From contig CANQBS010000012.1 of NCBI GenBank assembly GCA_947589075.1, positions 1-44,527 of the forward strand: a DNA stretch of 44,527 nucleotides, written 5' to 3'. Source of the DNA: an uncultured Acetatifactor sp. Its GTDB lineage: Bacteria; Bacillota; Clostridia; Lachnospirales; Lachnospiraceae. The translations under genes and the position numbers were made by a program. Positions 8,048 through 20,160 of the stretch are shown here, one piece after another (within the stretch, counting starts at the first letter, position 1; the number at the start of each line of letters is the position of its first letter). The notes under the pieces were generated by a model. That model was not told the DNA's origin. It made no database searches and worked only from the letters and a program-made list of their open reading frames with translations.

Positions 8048-9271
8048 TTAACTTTGTCCTATGTGTTTCCGCATGTACTCAACCGTTCTATGGAGGGTGT
8101 CCATCTGATAAATCTGATCCAGATGTCCGGCAAAATCCAGATGATAACGGCTCTGCAGGGCGTCTAGAAGCTTTTTTTGCTCTGCATCCTGACGCTGTCT
8201 GGCGTCTGTATTATAATCTTCCAAAGTGAGCTGCCGTCCCTCCTCGCTGGACAGATTGTATATGCTCACGCCGATCAGGCGAACAGGGCGCCTTTCCACA
8301 TTTTCCAACAGCCTGGCTGCTTCCTGCCAGATCATGACGGCGTTATCGCAGGCGGGTGTGAGCCGGGAGCGGGTGATTCCCTTCATGTCAAAGTAAGTGA
8401 GCTTTAAGGTTACACCGTTTCCGTACAGACCGTATCGTTTCGCCCTGCGGTCAACACACAGCGCAAGCAGGACCAGAACATCCTTCAAAAGCCCGTAATG
8501 GTTCACATCCTCCTGGAACGTGACTTCACGTCCGATGGATTTCGCGTCCTGAGGGCGGTAGGGCGTGACTTTCCGCTCGTCGATCCCAAAGGCGAGATTT
8601 GTGATCCATTGCCCCTGTTTTCCAAGAAGCCGGATGACCTCTTCCGGACTTTCCCGGATGTCCCGGACGGTGCGGATCCCTGAAGCGTACAGCTTCTCCG
8701 CCGTCATTTTCCCGACGGTGTAGAGGGACTGTACGTCGCGGTCGATCATCAGATCGACAAAATCCTGGGGCGTGGGGATCTCAAAATATCCGTCGGGCTT
8801 TTTTTCCTCGCTTGCCGTCTTTGCCGCTGTCTTGGAGTAAGCGACTCCTACAGAGCAGGTAAGTCCGACCTCGGTTCTGGTTCGCTGTTTGATGGTCATG
8901 GCGATCTGACGGGCGCCTTCCAGGTTCTGCGCCTGCTTTGTCACGTCAAGATATGCTTCGTCCAGGGCGATGGTTTCGGCGGCAGAGGCGTAGGTGTTCC
9001 AGATCTGGTGAAGCTGTCCGGATACAGCCTTGTATTTATCCATGTTGGGGTGCATATAGATTCCCTGGGGACAGCGCCGGTAAGCTTCTTTGATATTCAT
9101 GGCGGAGTGGACGCCATATTTCCTGGCTTCATAGCTGCAGGTGGCAACCACGCCCCTTTCCTGCGGAAGAGAACCAATGATCAGCGGTTTTCCCCGCAGG
9201 GCAGGATTGTCCCGGGTTTCCACAGAAGCGAAGAAAGCATCCATATCCACATGAATGATGATCTGCTTCAT
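8048..9271 (-). CDS. dinB: DNA polymerase IV (Y-family translesion polymerase)
   Basis: 407 residues, the usual length for Pol IV. The palm begins with HVDMDAFFAS (catalytic D9, with F13/F14 at the steric-gate position) and holds the second metal-binding pair D104/E105 in ALDEAYLDVT. The helix-hairpin-helix thumb region (TVGKMTAEKLYASGIRTVRD) and the little-finger domain (KSIGREVTFQEDV) follow. There is no C-terminal beta-clamp motif that I can identify with confidence. It copies past damaged bases with low fidelity. It lies 36 bases after tag, on the same strand, making a small DNA-damage cluster. GGGAGG precedes the ATG. Confidence 0.95.
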   Translation of the reverse strand: MKQIIIHVDMDAFFASVETRDNPALRGKPLIIGSLPQERGVVATCSYEARKYGVHSAMNIKEAYRRCPQGIYMHPNMDKYKAVSGQLHQIWNTYASAAETIALDEAYLDVTKQAQNLEGARQIAMTIKQRTRTEVGLTCSVGVAYSKTAAKTASEEKKPDGYFEIPTPQDFVDLMIDRDVQSLYTVGKMTAEKLYASGIRTVRDIRESPEEVIRLLGKQGQWITNLAFGIDERKVTPYRPQDAKSIGREVTFQEDVNHYGLLKDVLVLLALCVDRRAKRYGLYGNGVTLKLTYFDMKGITRSRLTPACDNAVMIWQEAARLLENVERRPVRLIGVSIYNLSSEEGRQLTLEDYNTDARQRQDAEQKKLLDALQSRYHLDFAGHLDQIYQMDTLHRTVEYMRKHIGQS

Positions 9272-9307
9272 ATCCCTATACGCCTCCCTTCGATTTCTGT
9301 ATGTGTT

Positions 9308-9919
9308 TCAGCTGATTCCTGCTTCCTGATCCGGTTCCCATGTTACTGTGGGACAGGTTTCGTTGATTTTCTTATAGCAGGGGCAGTCGCAGGCGTGGTC
9401 GTTAATGATGCCGCAGGCCTGGAGATGGGAATAGATCGTGACAGGTCCGATAAATTGAAAGCCCCTCTTTTTCAGGTCGCGGCTGATTCTGTCTGACAGG
9501 CCGTTGCTGACGGGGATCCTGCCCTCCTTATGTCCGTCGTATAAAACCGTTTTCCCATTCGTATAGCCCCACAGATAATCGCAGAAGCTGCCGAACTCGG
9601 CGCGGATCTTCTGATAGCATCGGGCGTTGTTGATGACTGCCCGAACCTTCCTGGGGGATCTCAGCATCCCTTCCGTATTCAAAATCCTCTGTACATCTTC
9701 CTCGCCATAGGCGGCGATCCTGTCATACTCGAAATTCGCAAAGCACTGCCGGAAGATTTCCCGTTTCTTCAACATCAATCCCCAGCTCAGTCCGCACTGC
9801 AGGCACTCCAGCGTCAGATGCTCGAACATCTGGCGGTCATCATGCACCGGAACGCCCCATTCGCAGTCGTGATAAATTCTGTTGGCCTCGCTCGTGTAAG
9901 CCCAGCCGCAATGACCCAT
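9308..9919 (-). CDS. tag: DNA-3-methyladenine glycosylase I
   Basis: 203 residues. The four zinc ligands of the Tag family are all at the expected positions: C4, H17, H175 and C179. The family signature CGWA and the DCEWGVP stretch are intact. The enzyme removes 3-methyladenine from alkylated DNA to start base-excision repair. Its ribosome binding site (GAGGAGG) is contiguous with the end of a remnant reading frame upstream and is identical to the one used by the AbiEii toxin gene 9.2 kb away. The gene therefore sits at a rearrangement junction and may now be transcribed with the remnant. Confidence 0.95.
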   Translation of the reverse strand: MGHCGWAYTSEANRIYHDCEWGVPVHDDRQMFEHLTLECLQCGLSWGLMLKKREIFRQCFANFEYDRIAAYGEEDVQRILNTEGMLRSPRKVRAVINNARCYQKIRAEFGSFCDYLWGYTNGKTVLYDGHKEGRIPVSNGLSDRISRDLKKRGFQFIGPVTIYSHLQACGIINDHACDCPCYKKINETCPTVTWEPDQEAGIS

Positions 9920-9928
9920 AGACGGTTT

Positions 9929-10019
9929 CCTCCTCTAATTTTCATAATAATTTATAGCTTCTTCCGCCAGCTTTTCAAATTTTTCCTGATATTCCGGGAC
10001 GATGGAAATTCCGTCAAAA
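9929..10019. repeat. 91-bp direct repeat, left copy
   Basis: Matches 19141-19231 in the same orientation with 2 mismatches in 91 (at 9956 and 10013). It encodes the last codons of the HTH gene and the toxin ribosome binding site. The two copies bracket the restriction-modification island. Confidence 0.95.
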
Positions 10020-10096
10020 TTGCCTTGGTTTTGAATAAAATAGGTTATCTGTTCATCAGTTGTACTCTTTCTATTCCTTACTGTATCATAGTCCAT
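9935..10096 (-). pseudogene. 53-codon remnant sharing its C-terminus with the HTH partner of AbiEii
   Basis: An open frame from ATG at 10096 to TAG at 9935. Its last 27 or so residues (starting FDGISIVPEYQEKFEKL) match the C-terminus of the intact 217-residue HTH protein at 19147-19797. Its first 26 residues (MDYDTVRNRKSTTDEQITYF onward) do not match that protein, and the frame upstream of the ATG stays open for 20 more codons. It looks like the tail of a related but different gene cut by insertion of the island. No binding site precedes the ATG, so expression is doubtful. Confidence 0.6.
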
Positions 10097-10281
10097 TAGA
10101 GACTTCAAGTATTCAATAATGGCTATTATCTTGATTTTTCCGCTATATTGTAGTATCCTTTAAGTACTGAAAGATCAATATATTCTTATGGAAAGAATTA
10201 AAAAATGTAAAAATCTAAGAATTTACCCTCTATAACTTCCGATAATATTTTGTTATAAGAAGTACAACAAGGAGAAGGAAA
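10097..10281. other. AT-rich leader region of hsdR
   Basis: Apart from possible extension of the remnant frame, this stretch is very AT-rich and holds no gene. Several TATAAT-like strings occur (for example near 10231 and 10242) but none has a good -35 at the right distance, so I name no promoter. AAGGAGAAGG lies before the hsdR start. Confidence 0.5.
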
Positions 10282-14476
<4,195 letters not shown>

Positions 14477-14477
<1 letters not shown>

Positions 14478-16003
14478 TGGATACCAAAGCGTTGCGGCAA
14501 AAAATACTGGATTTGGCTATCCGTGGGAAGCTCGTTCCTCAGGATCCGAATAATGAGCCTGCATCCATACTTTTGGAACGCATTCGCGCCCAAAAGCAGC
14601 AAATGGTCAAGGAAGGAAAGCTTAAAGTAAAAGATGTAAAGAACGATACCATTATCTTTGTTGGTGAAGATAATTTGCATTATGAGAAGTTCCCGGACGG
14701 CAGCGTGAAATGTATCGAGGACGAGATACCGTTTGAGATCCCGGATAGTTGGACGTGGACGAGACTTGGATGTATTACTGATGTTATTCAATACGGTTTA
14801 AGTAATTCTGCTGAATCTTCTGGTGACTATCGATTGCTTAGAATTACTGATATTCAGGATGGTTGTGTGGATTGGGATTCTGTACCATTTACTAGTACTA
14901 CTGACCCAGGAAAATATTTACTTCATAAAAATGATATAGTTTTTGCTCGTACTGGTGCTACTGTTGGAAAATCATTTTTAATTTCTGATTTACCCTATGC
15001 TTCTGTATACGCATCTTACCTAATTAGGATAAGGCTTATAAGTGGTATTTCAGGAAATTATATTTATCAGTTTTTTAATAGTTACTGCTATTGGGAACAA
15101 ATTACTGGTAAGTCAGTAGGTGTAGGACAACCAAACTGCAACGGAACTTCTCTAAAAGAGCTTTTTATTCCATTACCACCACAAGTAGAACAAAGCAGAA
15201 TTGTTTCAGTCGCAAACAATCTCTTGAAAATTTCCGATGTTATTTCTTCAGAACGAGAAAAAATATCTGAATTAATACAGACCATAAAATCCAAAATTCT
15301 CGACCTTGCTATCCGCGGCAAGCTTGTCCCGCAGGACCCAAACGATGAGCCCGCTTCTGTGCTGTTGGAGCGCATTCGCGTCGAGAAAGAAGAACTAATA
15401 AGGCAGGGCCAAATCAAGCGGGACAAAAAAGAATCCGTCATCTTCAAAGGTGAGGATAACTCTTATTATGAAACTGTTCCGACGAATTGGGAAGAAGTGT
15501 CTTTATCAGCCATTGCAGAAATCGAATTAGGTAAAACGTTGGACTCCGTAAAAAATACTGGTGAAATGTTTCCATATTTGCGAAGCGTAAACATTCTGTG
15601 GAATGATACGGACTTATCAGATATAAAGAAAATGAGATTTGAACCAGATGAGATTGAAAGATATTCCGTTAACAAAGGAGATCTGCTAATTTGTGAGGGT
15701 GGCGATGTCGGTAGATGTAGTGTATGGAAAAAAGAATGTACTATATTTTATCAAAATGCATTGCACAGAGTGCGCTTTTATGGTGATTGTAGCGCTCAAT
15801 TTTTTGTTTATACTATGCTTTATTTAGAAAGTATAGGCTACCTTAAGAAAATCAGTAATGGCGTGACAATAAAACATCTGACCAAAAATGTTCTTACCAA
15901 TATTCCATTTCTGCTGCCGCCACTTGCTGAACAGCACCGCATTGTATATGCTATCGAAACATATTTCTCAACGCTTGATAAAATTTCGAACAGCCTCTCA
16001 TAA
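14477..16003 (+). CDS. hsdS: Type I specificity subunit, expressed copy
   Basis: 508 residues with two target-recognition domains (TRDs). A conserved N-terminal region (residues 1-90, with ILDLAIRGKLVPQDPN at 10-25) is followed by TRD1 (about 91-255). A central conserved region repeats the ILDLAIRGKLVPQDPN element (about 273-330), and TRD2 runs from about 331 to 495, ending LPPLAEQHRIV. Each TRD reads one half of a bipartite target, and the conserved helices set the spacing and bind HsdM. Its ATG overlaps the hsdM stop. Sequence just before TRD1 and just before TRD2 recurs inverted in the hsdS' cassette across the recombinase gene, so this is the expression locus of an invertible system. A strong terminator follows. 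Confidence 0.93.
14670..14743 (+). repeat. Inverted repeat A, left copy (before TRD1)
   Basis: 74 bases that match the reverse complement of 18333-18406 with one mismatch. They encode hsdS residues 65-89, directly before TRD1. Recombination between copies would swap everything downstream, TRD1 and TRD2 together. Confidence 0.95.
15296..15471 (+). repeat. Inverted repeat B, left copy (before TRD2)
   Basis: 176 bases aligned without gaps to the reverse complement of 17602-17777. The last 41 bases (15431-15471) are identical to 17642-17602; the rest is about 85% alike by eye. It encodes the central conserved region of hsdS and ends where TRD2 begins. Confidence 0.93.
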
Positions 16004-16005
16004 TC

Positions 16006-16037
16006 ACAGCCACTCTCTTTTGACGGAGAGTGGCTGT
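16006..16037. terminator. Terminator after hsdS, shared with convergent recombinase gene
   Basis: ACAGCCACTCTC (16006-16017) and its exact complement (16026-16037) form a 12-bp stem with an 8-base loop, followed by TCTTTGTT. It lies between the hsdS stop and the end of the recombinase gene on the other strand. Confidence 0.85.
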
Positions 16038-16043
16038 TCTTTG

Positions 16044-16853
16044 TTACCAAGTCACAATTTTATCGACCAGCGCTTGCTGTTCGCTTGCGGTGCGACGCAA
16101 ATAGATCCTCGTAGTCTCAATGCTCTCATGTCCCATGAGGTCAGCGAGTAGGGCAATATCGTTATATTTCTCAAGAAAGTTTTTTGCGTATCGATGCCGG
16201 AATGAATGAGGATATACTACCTTTTTGTCGAGACCATATTTGTCTGCGTAGTTCTTCAATTGTTGAGAAATACCCCTTGTTGTGATTCGTTCGCCATAGT
16301 GGTTAAGAAACAAATAGCCGGAGGAACGGTGTAATTCCTCCAGCCATTCGAGAGTTTCTTCTCGCAGTTTTTTCGGTATGTATAGTCGTCGCAGCTTGCC
16401 TCCTTTCGTGTATAAATCAAAATACCCGATCTGAATATGCTCGATTTTGATTTGGATTAGCTCGCTGACTCTCGCACCTGTGGCTGCCAGATACCAGACG
16501 ACAAAGTACCACTCCATGTTGCCGTCTTTTTTGAGTTGCTTTTTTAGAAAGTTGTAATCGGCATTGCTGATTACGTTTTCCAAAAAGTTTTTCTGTTGAA
16601 CCTTTACGGCTTTAAGCTGCAACCGCTCCTTGCCCATAAACGTCAGGTATTTGTTCATCGCCTGTATCCGAAGATTGACTGTTTTGGGCTTAAAATACTC
16701 CATCAGGTATCCTTTATACGCTAACAAGTTTTCTTTTGTCAGTGCATCATAGCGGGCATTGAAATAATTCACTGTCCAAAGGTATGCCGTGATCGTGTTC
16801 TCTGAAAGATTGCTCTTTCTCAGGTGTTCTTCAAAAATTGTTTGTGTATTCAT
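16044..16853 (-). CDS. Tyrosine recombinase (hsdS invertase)
   Basis: 269 residues. An N-terminal SAM-like core-binding domain (1-90) is followed by the catalytic domain with the full set of residues: R128 in TGARVSEL, K150 or K153 in YTKGGKL, H216-x-x-R219 in HSFRHRYAK, H242 in MGHESIETT and nucleophile Y251 in RIYLRR. The ATG at 16853 is chosen because GGAGGT lies just upstream; a longer in-frame start at 16898 has no such site. It sits between the two opposed hsdS sequences, the place occupied by invertases in known phase-variable type I systems. Inversion of hsdS is the inferred job. No conjugation or phage genes accompany it, which argues against a mobile-element integrase. Confidence 0.9.
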   Translation of the reverse strand: MNTQTIFEEHLRKSNLSENTITAYLWTVNYFNARYDALTKENLLAYKGYLMEYFKPKTVNLRIQAMNKYLTFMGKERLQLKAVKVQQKNFLENVISNADYNFLKKQLKKDGNMEWYFVVWYLAATGARVSELIQIKIEHIQIGYFDLYTKGGKLRRLYIPKKLREETLEWLEELHRSSGYLFLNHYGERITTRGISQQLKNYADKYGLDKKVVYPHSFRHRYAKNFLEKYNDIALLADLMGHESIETTRIYLRRTASEQQALVDKIVTW

Positions 16854-16997
16854 AAATAAGACCTCCGTTATAATGTTTTCGCGGTTTTCCGCTGTCAATA
16901 TTATAGCGGAGATATGTCTAATTTTTACCTCCAGTAACGGAACAGGAAAGAATTATATCCAAATACCAAAACTTACTAAAATTGATGCATAACATAA

Positions 16998-17023
16998 AAG
17001 AGAGTCTTAATTGAGACTCTCTT
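16998..17023 (-). terminator. Hairpin at end of hsdS' cassette
   Basis: AAGAGAGTCT (16998-17007) and its exact complement (17014-17023) with a 6-base loop. It overlaps the last codons of hsdS' and lies upstream of the recombinase gene, so it would stop transcription running through the cassette toward the recombinase. Confidence 0.65.
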
Positions 17024-18401
17024 CTATGTTAGATAATAATAGTGAAAGTTGCAAATTTTTTTCAATGATTGTAGTAAGTTCTTGCCTTGGTGGAACAGAG
17101 ATTAACATATCTTCCAAATATGCACATTTAATATTATTTATATTTACACCACCCACTTGATCCAAAATGCTTTCGTGATAATAATCTGATCGAAATAATA
17201 ACCATAACATTTGTTGGGCTTGTTTATTTATAGGACGTACAATTTTTAAAAACCCACCAATTTGTGTTTTCGGGTAGTATGATTCGACAAATGCAGGTTT
17301 TCCTATTACTGTAGTACTGCCAGTTGAGGCAACAATAATTATATCACCATCTTGTATTTGATTTTGCCTATCAATATAAGATTCCGGTAAAAATATGTCA
17401 TTATCGTAAAGCTTAATATCGTTATTATTCGTAAGATTGCCACCTCGTAAGACGCGAATGCCTTCTTTTTGAATATCACTCTTATTATATGTAACACCAC
17501 TTATTAAATACATCAATTGTTTCATACGGCACCAACACCAATTATCCGGTATCTCAAACGGTATCTCGTCGTCAATACAGGTTACTTCCTCCCCGATCTT
17601 CTCATAATAAGAGTTATCCTCACCTTTGAAGATGACGGATTCCTTTTTGTCACGCTTGATTTTGCCCTGCTTTATCAGTTCTTCTTTCTCGTCGCGGATG
17701 CGCTCCAGCAGGACAGATGCGGGCTCATCGTTCGGATCTTGCGGAACGAGTTTTCCTCGGATTGCAAGGTCGAGAATGCGGGATTTAGCTGCTCTGACCA
17801 TTTCTTGAAGAGCATCTTTTTCATGTTCAATTTCTTCTGCACAGTCAATCATTTCTTTAATACATTCTACTATTAAAATCTGCTGACTATACGGTGGTAC
17901 TGGAAAAAGCAAATTATCAAATTTGCTTTTGTTCAAGATAGGCAATGTAGTTGCTGACGAATTTATCAAAATCTGTTTCTGCTCATATTCAGAACACAGG
18001 CAAAAATAGGTATACTCTGTAGAAATATATTCGCTCGGCAGAATGGCGTTGATTTGCTGATTACATATACCAGCATTTCTAATATAGCCTGTTTTACCAA
18101 TTGTTGCACCAATGCATGTTACTAAAACGGAACATTTAGGTAACATTCGTCCTGATAAAAATCCTTTTTTTGAAACAGAGTCCACCGAGGTAACAACGTG
18201 AAAACCAGCGTCTAAATCAATAGGCTTATAAAATGGGTAGTCATTGCCATAAAGTGATTTATCTTTGGTAGAAGGTGTGTTCCCCGTTACTGTAAAAAAA
18301 GCAGAACCTATTCGCGTCCATTCCCACCCTTGCGGGATCTCAAACGGTATCTCGTCCTCGATGCATTTCACGCTGCCGTCCGGGAACTTCTCATAATGCA
18401 A
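17007..18401 (-). CDS. hsdS: Inverted, promoterless hsdS' cassette with alternative TRDs
   Basis: A 464-codon frame encoding a second HsdS that lacks the first 64 or so residues of the expressed copy. It begins inside inverted repeat A (HYEKFPDGSVKC), where only a TTG could start it and no ribosome binding site is present. It carries TRD1' (about 17830-18332), a central region with ILDLAIRGKLVPQDPN, and TRD2' (about 17007-17560), all different in sequence from the TRDs of the expressed gene. It is therefore a silent store exchanged by inversion. It lies 12 bases after the AbiEii toxin stop and, unusually, stays in the toxin's reading frame. Confidence 0.85.
   Translation of the reverse strand: MHYEKFPDGSVKCIEDEIPFEIPQGWEWTRIGSAFFTVTGNTPSTKDKSLYGNDYPFYKPIDLDAGFHVVTSVDSVSKKGFLSGRMLPKCSVLVTCIGATIGKTGYIRNAGICNQQINAILPSEYISTEYTYFCLCSEYEQKQILINSSATTLPILNKSKFDNLLFPVPPYSQQILIVECIKEMIDCAEEIEHEKDALQEMVRAAKSRILDLAIRGKLVPQDPNDEPASVLLERIRDEKEELIKQGKIKRDKKESVIFKGEDNSYYEKIGEEVTCIDDEIPFEIPDNWCWCRMKQLMYLISGVTYNKSDIQKEGIRVLRGGNLTNNNDIKLYDNDIFLPESYIDRQNQIQDGDIIIVASTGSTTVIGKPAFVESYYPKTQIGGFLKIVRPINKQAQQMLWLLFRSDYYHESILDQVGGVNINNIKCAYLEDMLISVPPRQELTTIIEKNLQLSLLLSNIEESLN
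17602..17777 (-). repeat. Inverted repeat B, right copy
   Basis: Reverse complement of 15296-15471; identical over 17602-17642. It lies before TRD2' in the silent cassette. Recombination here alone would exchange TRD2 only. Confidence 0.93.
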
Positions 18402-18406
18402 ATTAT
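18333..18406 (-). repeat. Inverted repeat A, right copy
   Basis: Reverse complement of 14670-14743 with a single mismatch in 74. It forms the 5' edge of the silent cassette, 8 bases from the toxin stop codon. Confidence 0.95.
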
Positions 18407-18413
18407 AATCAAA

Positions 18414-19130
18414 TTAATTATCTTTAGGAAGCACGTCTTTGATATATTTTTTAACTGCGCAATATATTTCATCAAATGACGGTTTATTTACATCGCCATC
18501 AAAACGGAATTTCTCATACGCATGCCTTAAATCTTCGGATCTATGCAGAAATCCATAAAAGGCATCTAAAGATCTTCCACTGTTTTCCAGTGTTCGCATA
18601 ACATCAGTTCGGTTAAAATCAAATGCCTTTGAAATATAATATAAGTCTACGACATCTTTTATTCTTCGAAATACTTTATCAGTAGAGATTGCTGAAAGCT
18701 TATCTGCTATCATCTGAGATGGGGAAACACCGCGAAACCGGAGTCCATCCATATCATATATTTTCGTAGATGCAATAGTACGGTTCACGTCAATATCCAT
18801 AGAAAACAGTATTTCGCCTGTGGCTTTTTCTGTTAATTCAAATCCCGCAGAACGTCCTTCTCCATACATTCTATAGATACTCACCTCTAAATCAATGCCG
18901 CTCTTTGAAAGAGCTCTTTGTAGGGAATCGATCATTTTCTCAGCTGACGGAGGAGTGTCGGAGTTCCAGTTGGCGTCAATATCAACAGTATGACGCGTTT
19001 CTTCGGTATAGCCGACTTCAAACAGGCAGGCTTTTAAGACCATAGCACCTTTAAAGCTGATGGGTATTCCACTGTCAAATATTGCTTTCATTACCTTATA
19101 CATCAGTTTTTCTTCTTCTGACAAATTCAT
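18414..19130 (-). CDS. AbiEii/AbiGii-type nucleotidyltransferase toxin
   Basis: 238 residues from an ATG at 19130 preceded by AGGAGG; an in-frame start at 19157 lies before that site. The nucleotidyltransferase core shows SFKGAMVLKA (residues 25-34) and the metal-binding D50-I-D52, a later acidic strand MDIDVNR, and the helix VSPSQMIADKLSAI. This matches the AbiEii family of type IV toxin-antitoxin and phage-abortive systems, in which such enzymes modify tRNA or other RNA. It follows and overlaps the context of an HTH gene whose stop lies just before its binding site, the standard antitoxin-toxin order. Placement inside a restriction island fits a defence or stability role. Confidence 0.85.
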   Translation of the reverse strand: MNLSEEEKLMYKVMKAIFDSGIPISFKGAMVLKACLFEVGYTEETRHTVDIDANWNSDTPPSAEKMIDSLQRALSKSGIDLEVSIYRMYGEGRSAGFELTEKATGEILFSMDIDVNRTIASTKIYDMDGLRFRGVSPSQMIADKLSAISTDKVFRRIKDVVDLYYISKAFDFNRTDVMRTLENSGRSLDAFYGFLHRSEDLRHAYEKFRFDGDVNKPSFDEIYCAVKKYIKDVLPKDN

Positions 19131-19140
19131 AAAAAGATCA

Positions 19141-19231
19141 CCTCCTCTAATTTTCATAATAATTTATGGCTTCTTCCGCCAGCTTTTCAAATTTTTCCTG
19201 ATATTCCGGGACGATGGAAATTCCATCAAAA
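19141..19231. repeat. 91-bp direct repeat, right copy
   Basis: Same sequence as 9929-10019 with 2 mismatches, same orientation. It covers the last codons of the HTH gene and the toxin ribosome binding site. Recombination between copies would delete about 9.2 kb including hsdRMS, the recombinase, hsdS' and the toxin. Confidence 0.95.
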
Positions 19232-19797
19232 CTTTCACCGTTGCTGTAATAGTATCGGCTGAGTGCTTCTGTAATGCCCTGCATATCTAAAATGGATTCA
19301 TTGGCGAGTGCGTCAGCAACCGTTCTGTTAAAGTCAGTAAAAAGCAGGCCGTCTCTTTCTTTTATACTATATTGGCTTATTCTGTTGCCGAGCAGTACCA
19401 CGCCGTTAAACCGAGAAATAGAATCATCTCCATAACCCCATACAAGGAATTCATCGCTGCGTCCTCCGAAATTTCCCTGGCACATCAGCGCTTCATCCAG
19501 GGCGAAAATAAAGGTTTCCCCGATACGGTCCCGGACAGCTTTAAGCCAGGCAACAGCGCCTACAAAGTCGCATCGCTTCGGTAAGTCCATTTTGTGTGGA
19601 TCATATTTTGGCAGCGATGTTGCTCTTTTGTTGGCAAGGTCTGATTTTGTACGGCTTTCTAACAGGTCTATTATATATTCCGGCGGTTTGCGGATACCTG
19701 TTTCCCAATTTTGAATGGTACGAAAAGGAATATTGTAACGTGCGGCAAATTCACTTTGAGTGTCTCCCAGGCAGATTCTCATTTCACGAATGTTCAT
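19147..19797 (-). CDS. HTH antitoxin/regulator paired with AbiEii toxin
   Basis: 216 residues. The N-terminal XRE-like HTH (GDTQSEFAARYNIPFRTIQNWE) is followed by a domain of about 150 residues that I do not recognise. The ATG at 19797 follows GAGGA closely; an in-frame ATG at 19809 has no binding site, so the exact start is uncertain by four codons. Its stop precedes the toxin binding site. The promoter upstream has a palindrome within its spacer, consistent with autorepression. The C-terminal 27 residues recur in a remnant frame at the other edge of the island. Confidence 0.82.
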   Translation of the reverse strand: MNIREMRICLGDTQSEFAARYNIPFRTIQNWETGIRKPPEYIIDLLESRTKSDLANKRATSLPKYDPHKMDLPKRCDFVGAVAWLKAVRDRIGETFIFALDEALMCQGNFGGRSDEFLVWGYGDDSISRFNGVVLLGNRISQYSIKERDGLLFTDFNRTVADALANESILDMQGITEALSRYYYSNGESFDGISIVPEYQEKFEKLAEEAINYYEN

Positions 19798-19881
19798 ATT
19801 TCCTCGCATTCTATCGCTGATTAGGCGACGTTTGATTCAAGGATTGAAAATATCCTTATGGCTATTTTTAGTTTAATCATT

Positions 19882-19911
19882 TGCAAATCACGGGTCTGCC
19901 CGTAATTTGCA
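19882..19911 (-). promoter_or_regulatory. Inverted repeat in leader of the HTH-toxin operon
   Basis: Arms TGCAAAT/ATTTGCA and ACGGG/CCCGT pair with one mismatch around a 4-base loop. It lies between the -10 box and the HTH start, so it could be a leader hairpin or a second repressor site. Confidence 0.6.
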
Positions 19912-19957
19912 TCAATAAATAGATTGAAAGACTACTTTTTAATTTTGTCATTTCACA

Positions 19958-19986
19958 ATAATACACTCAATGAGTGCATTTGTCAA
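19958..19986 (-). promoter_or_regulatory. Promoter of HTH-toxin operon with palindrome in spacer
   Basis: On the minus strand TTGACA (19986-19981), 17 bases, TATTAT (19963-19958). The spacer contains CACTCATTGAGTG, a 6-bp inverted repeat around one base. The layout parallels the promoter at 734-762. Confidence 0.8.
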
Positions 19987-20067
19987 TAGCATATTGTAAC
20001 GATAGGATGACAGAAGTCAGCTTGGGCGCGGCTGAACTGTTACTGACAGAATGGTCAGGAAGATGAC

Positions 20068-20096
20068 TTGTTTTTTGACCTCCGATATGGTATATT
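20068..20096 (+). promoter_or_regulatory. Putative promoter of HD-domain gene
   Basis: TTGTTT (20068-20073), 17 bases, TATATT (20091-20096), 65 bases before the gene start. Divergent from the toxin-operon promoter and marking the right edge of the AT-rich island. Confidence 0.5.
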
Positions 20097-20160
20097 GGTG
20101 AAGGTAAATTGTGTTTTGTTGCGGACAGGAAAGGATTTTCGGGAAGGAGAGTCTTAGAAA

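Noticed and set aside
10160..10281. Promoter for hsdR
   Set aside because: Several -10-like strings occur in AT-rich sequence, but none has a credible -35 at 16-18 bases.
16044..16853. Recombinase as the integrase of a prophage or conjugative element
   Set aside because: No phage, relaxase or transfer genes are present, and the gene sits precisely between opposed hsdS sequences, which fits an invertase better.
17007..18401. hsdS' as an independently expressed specificity subunit
   Set aside because: Only a TTG inside repeat A could start it, there is no ribosome binding site, and the conserved N-terminal region is missing.
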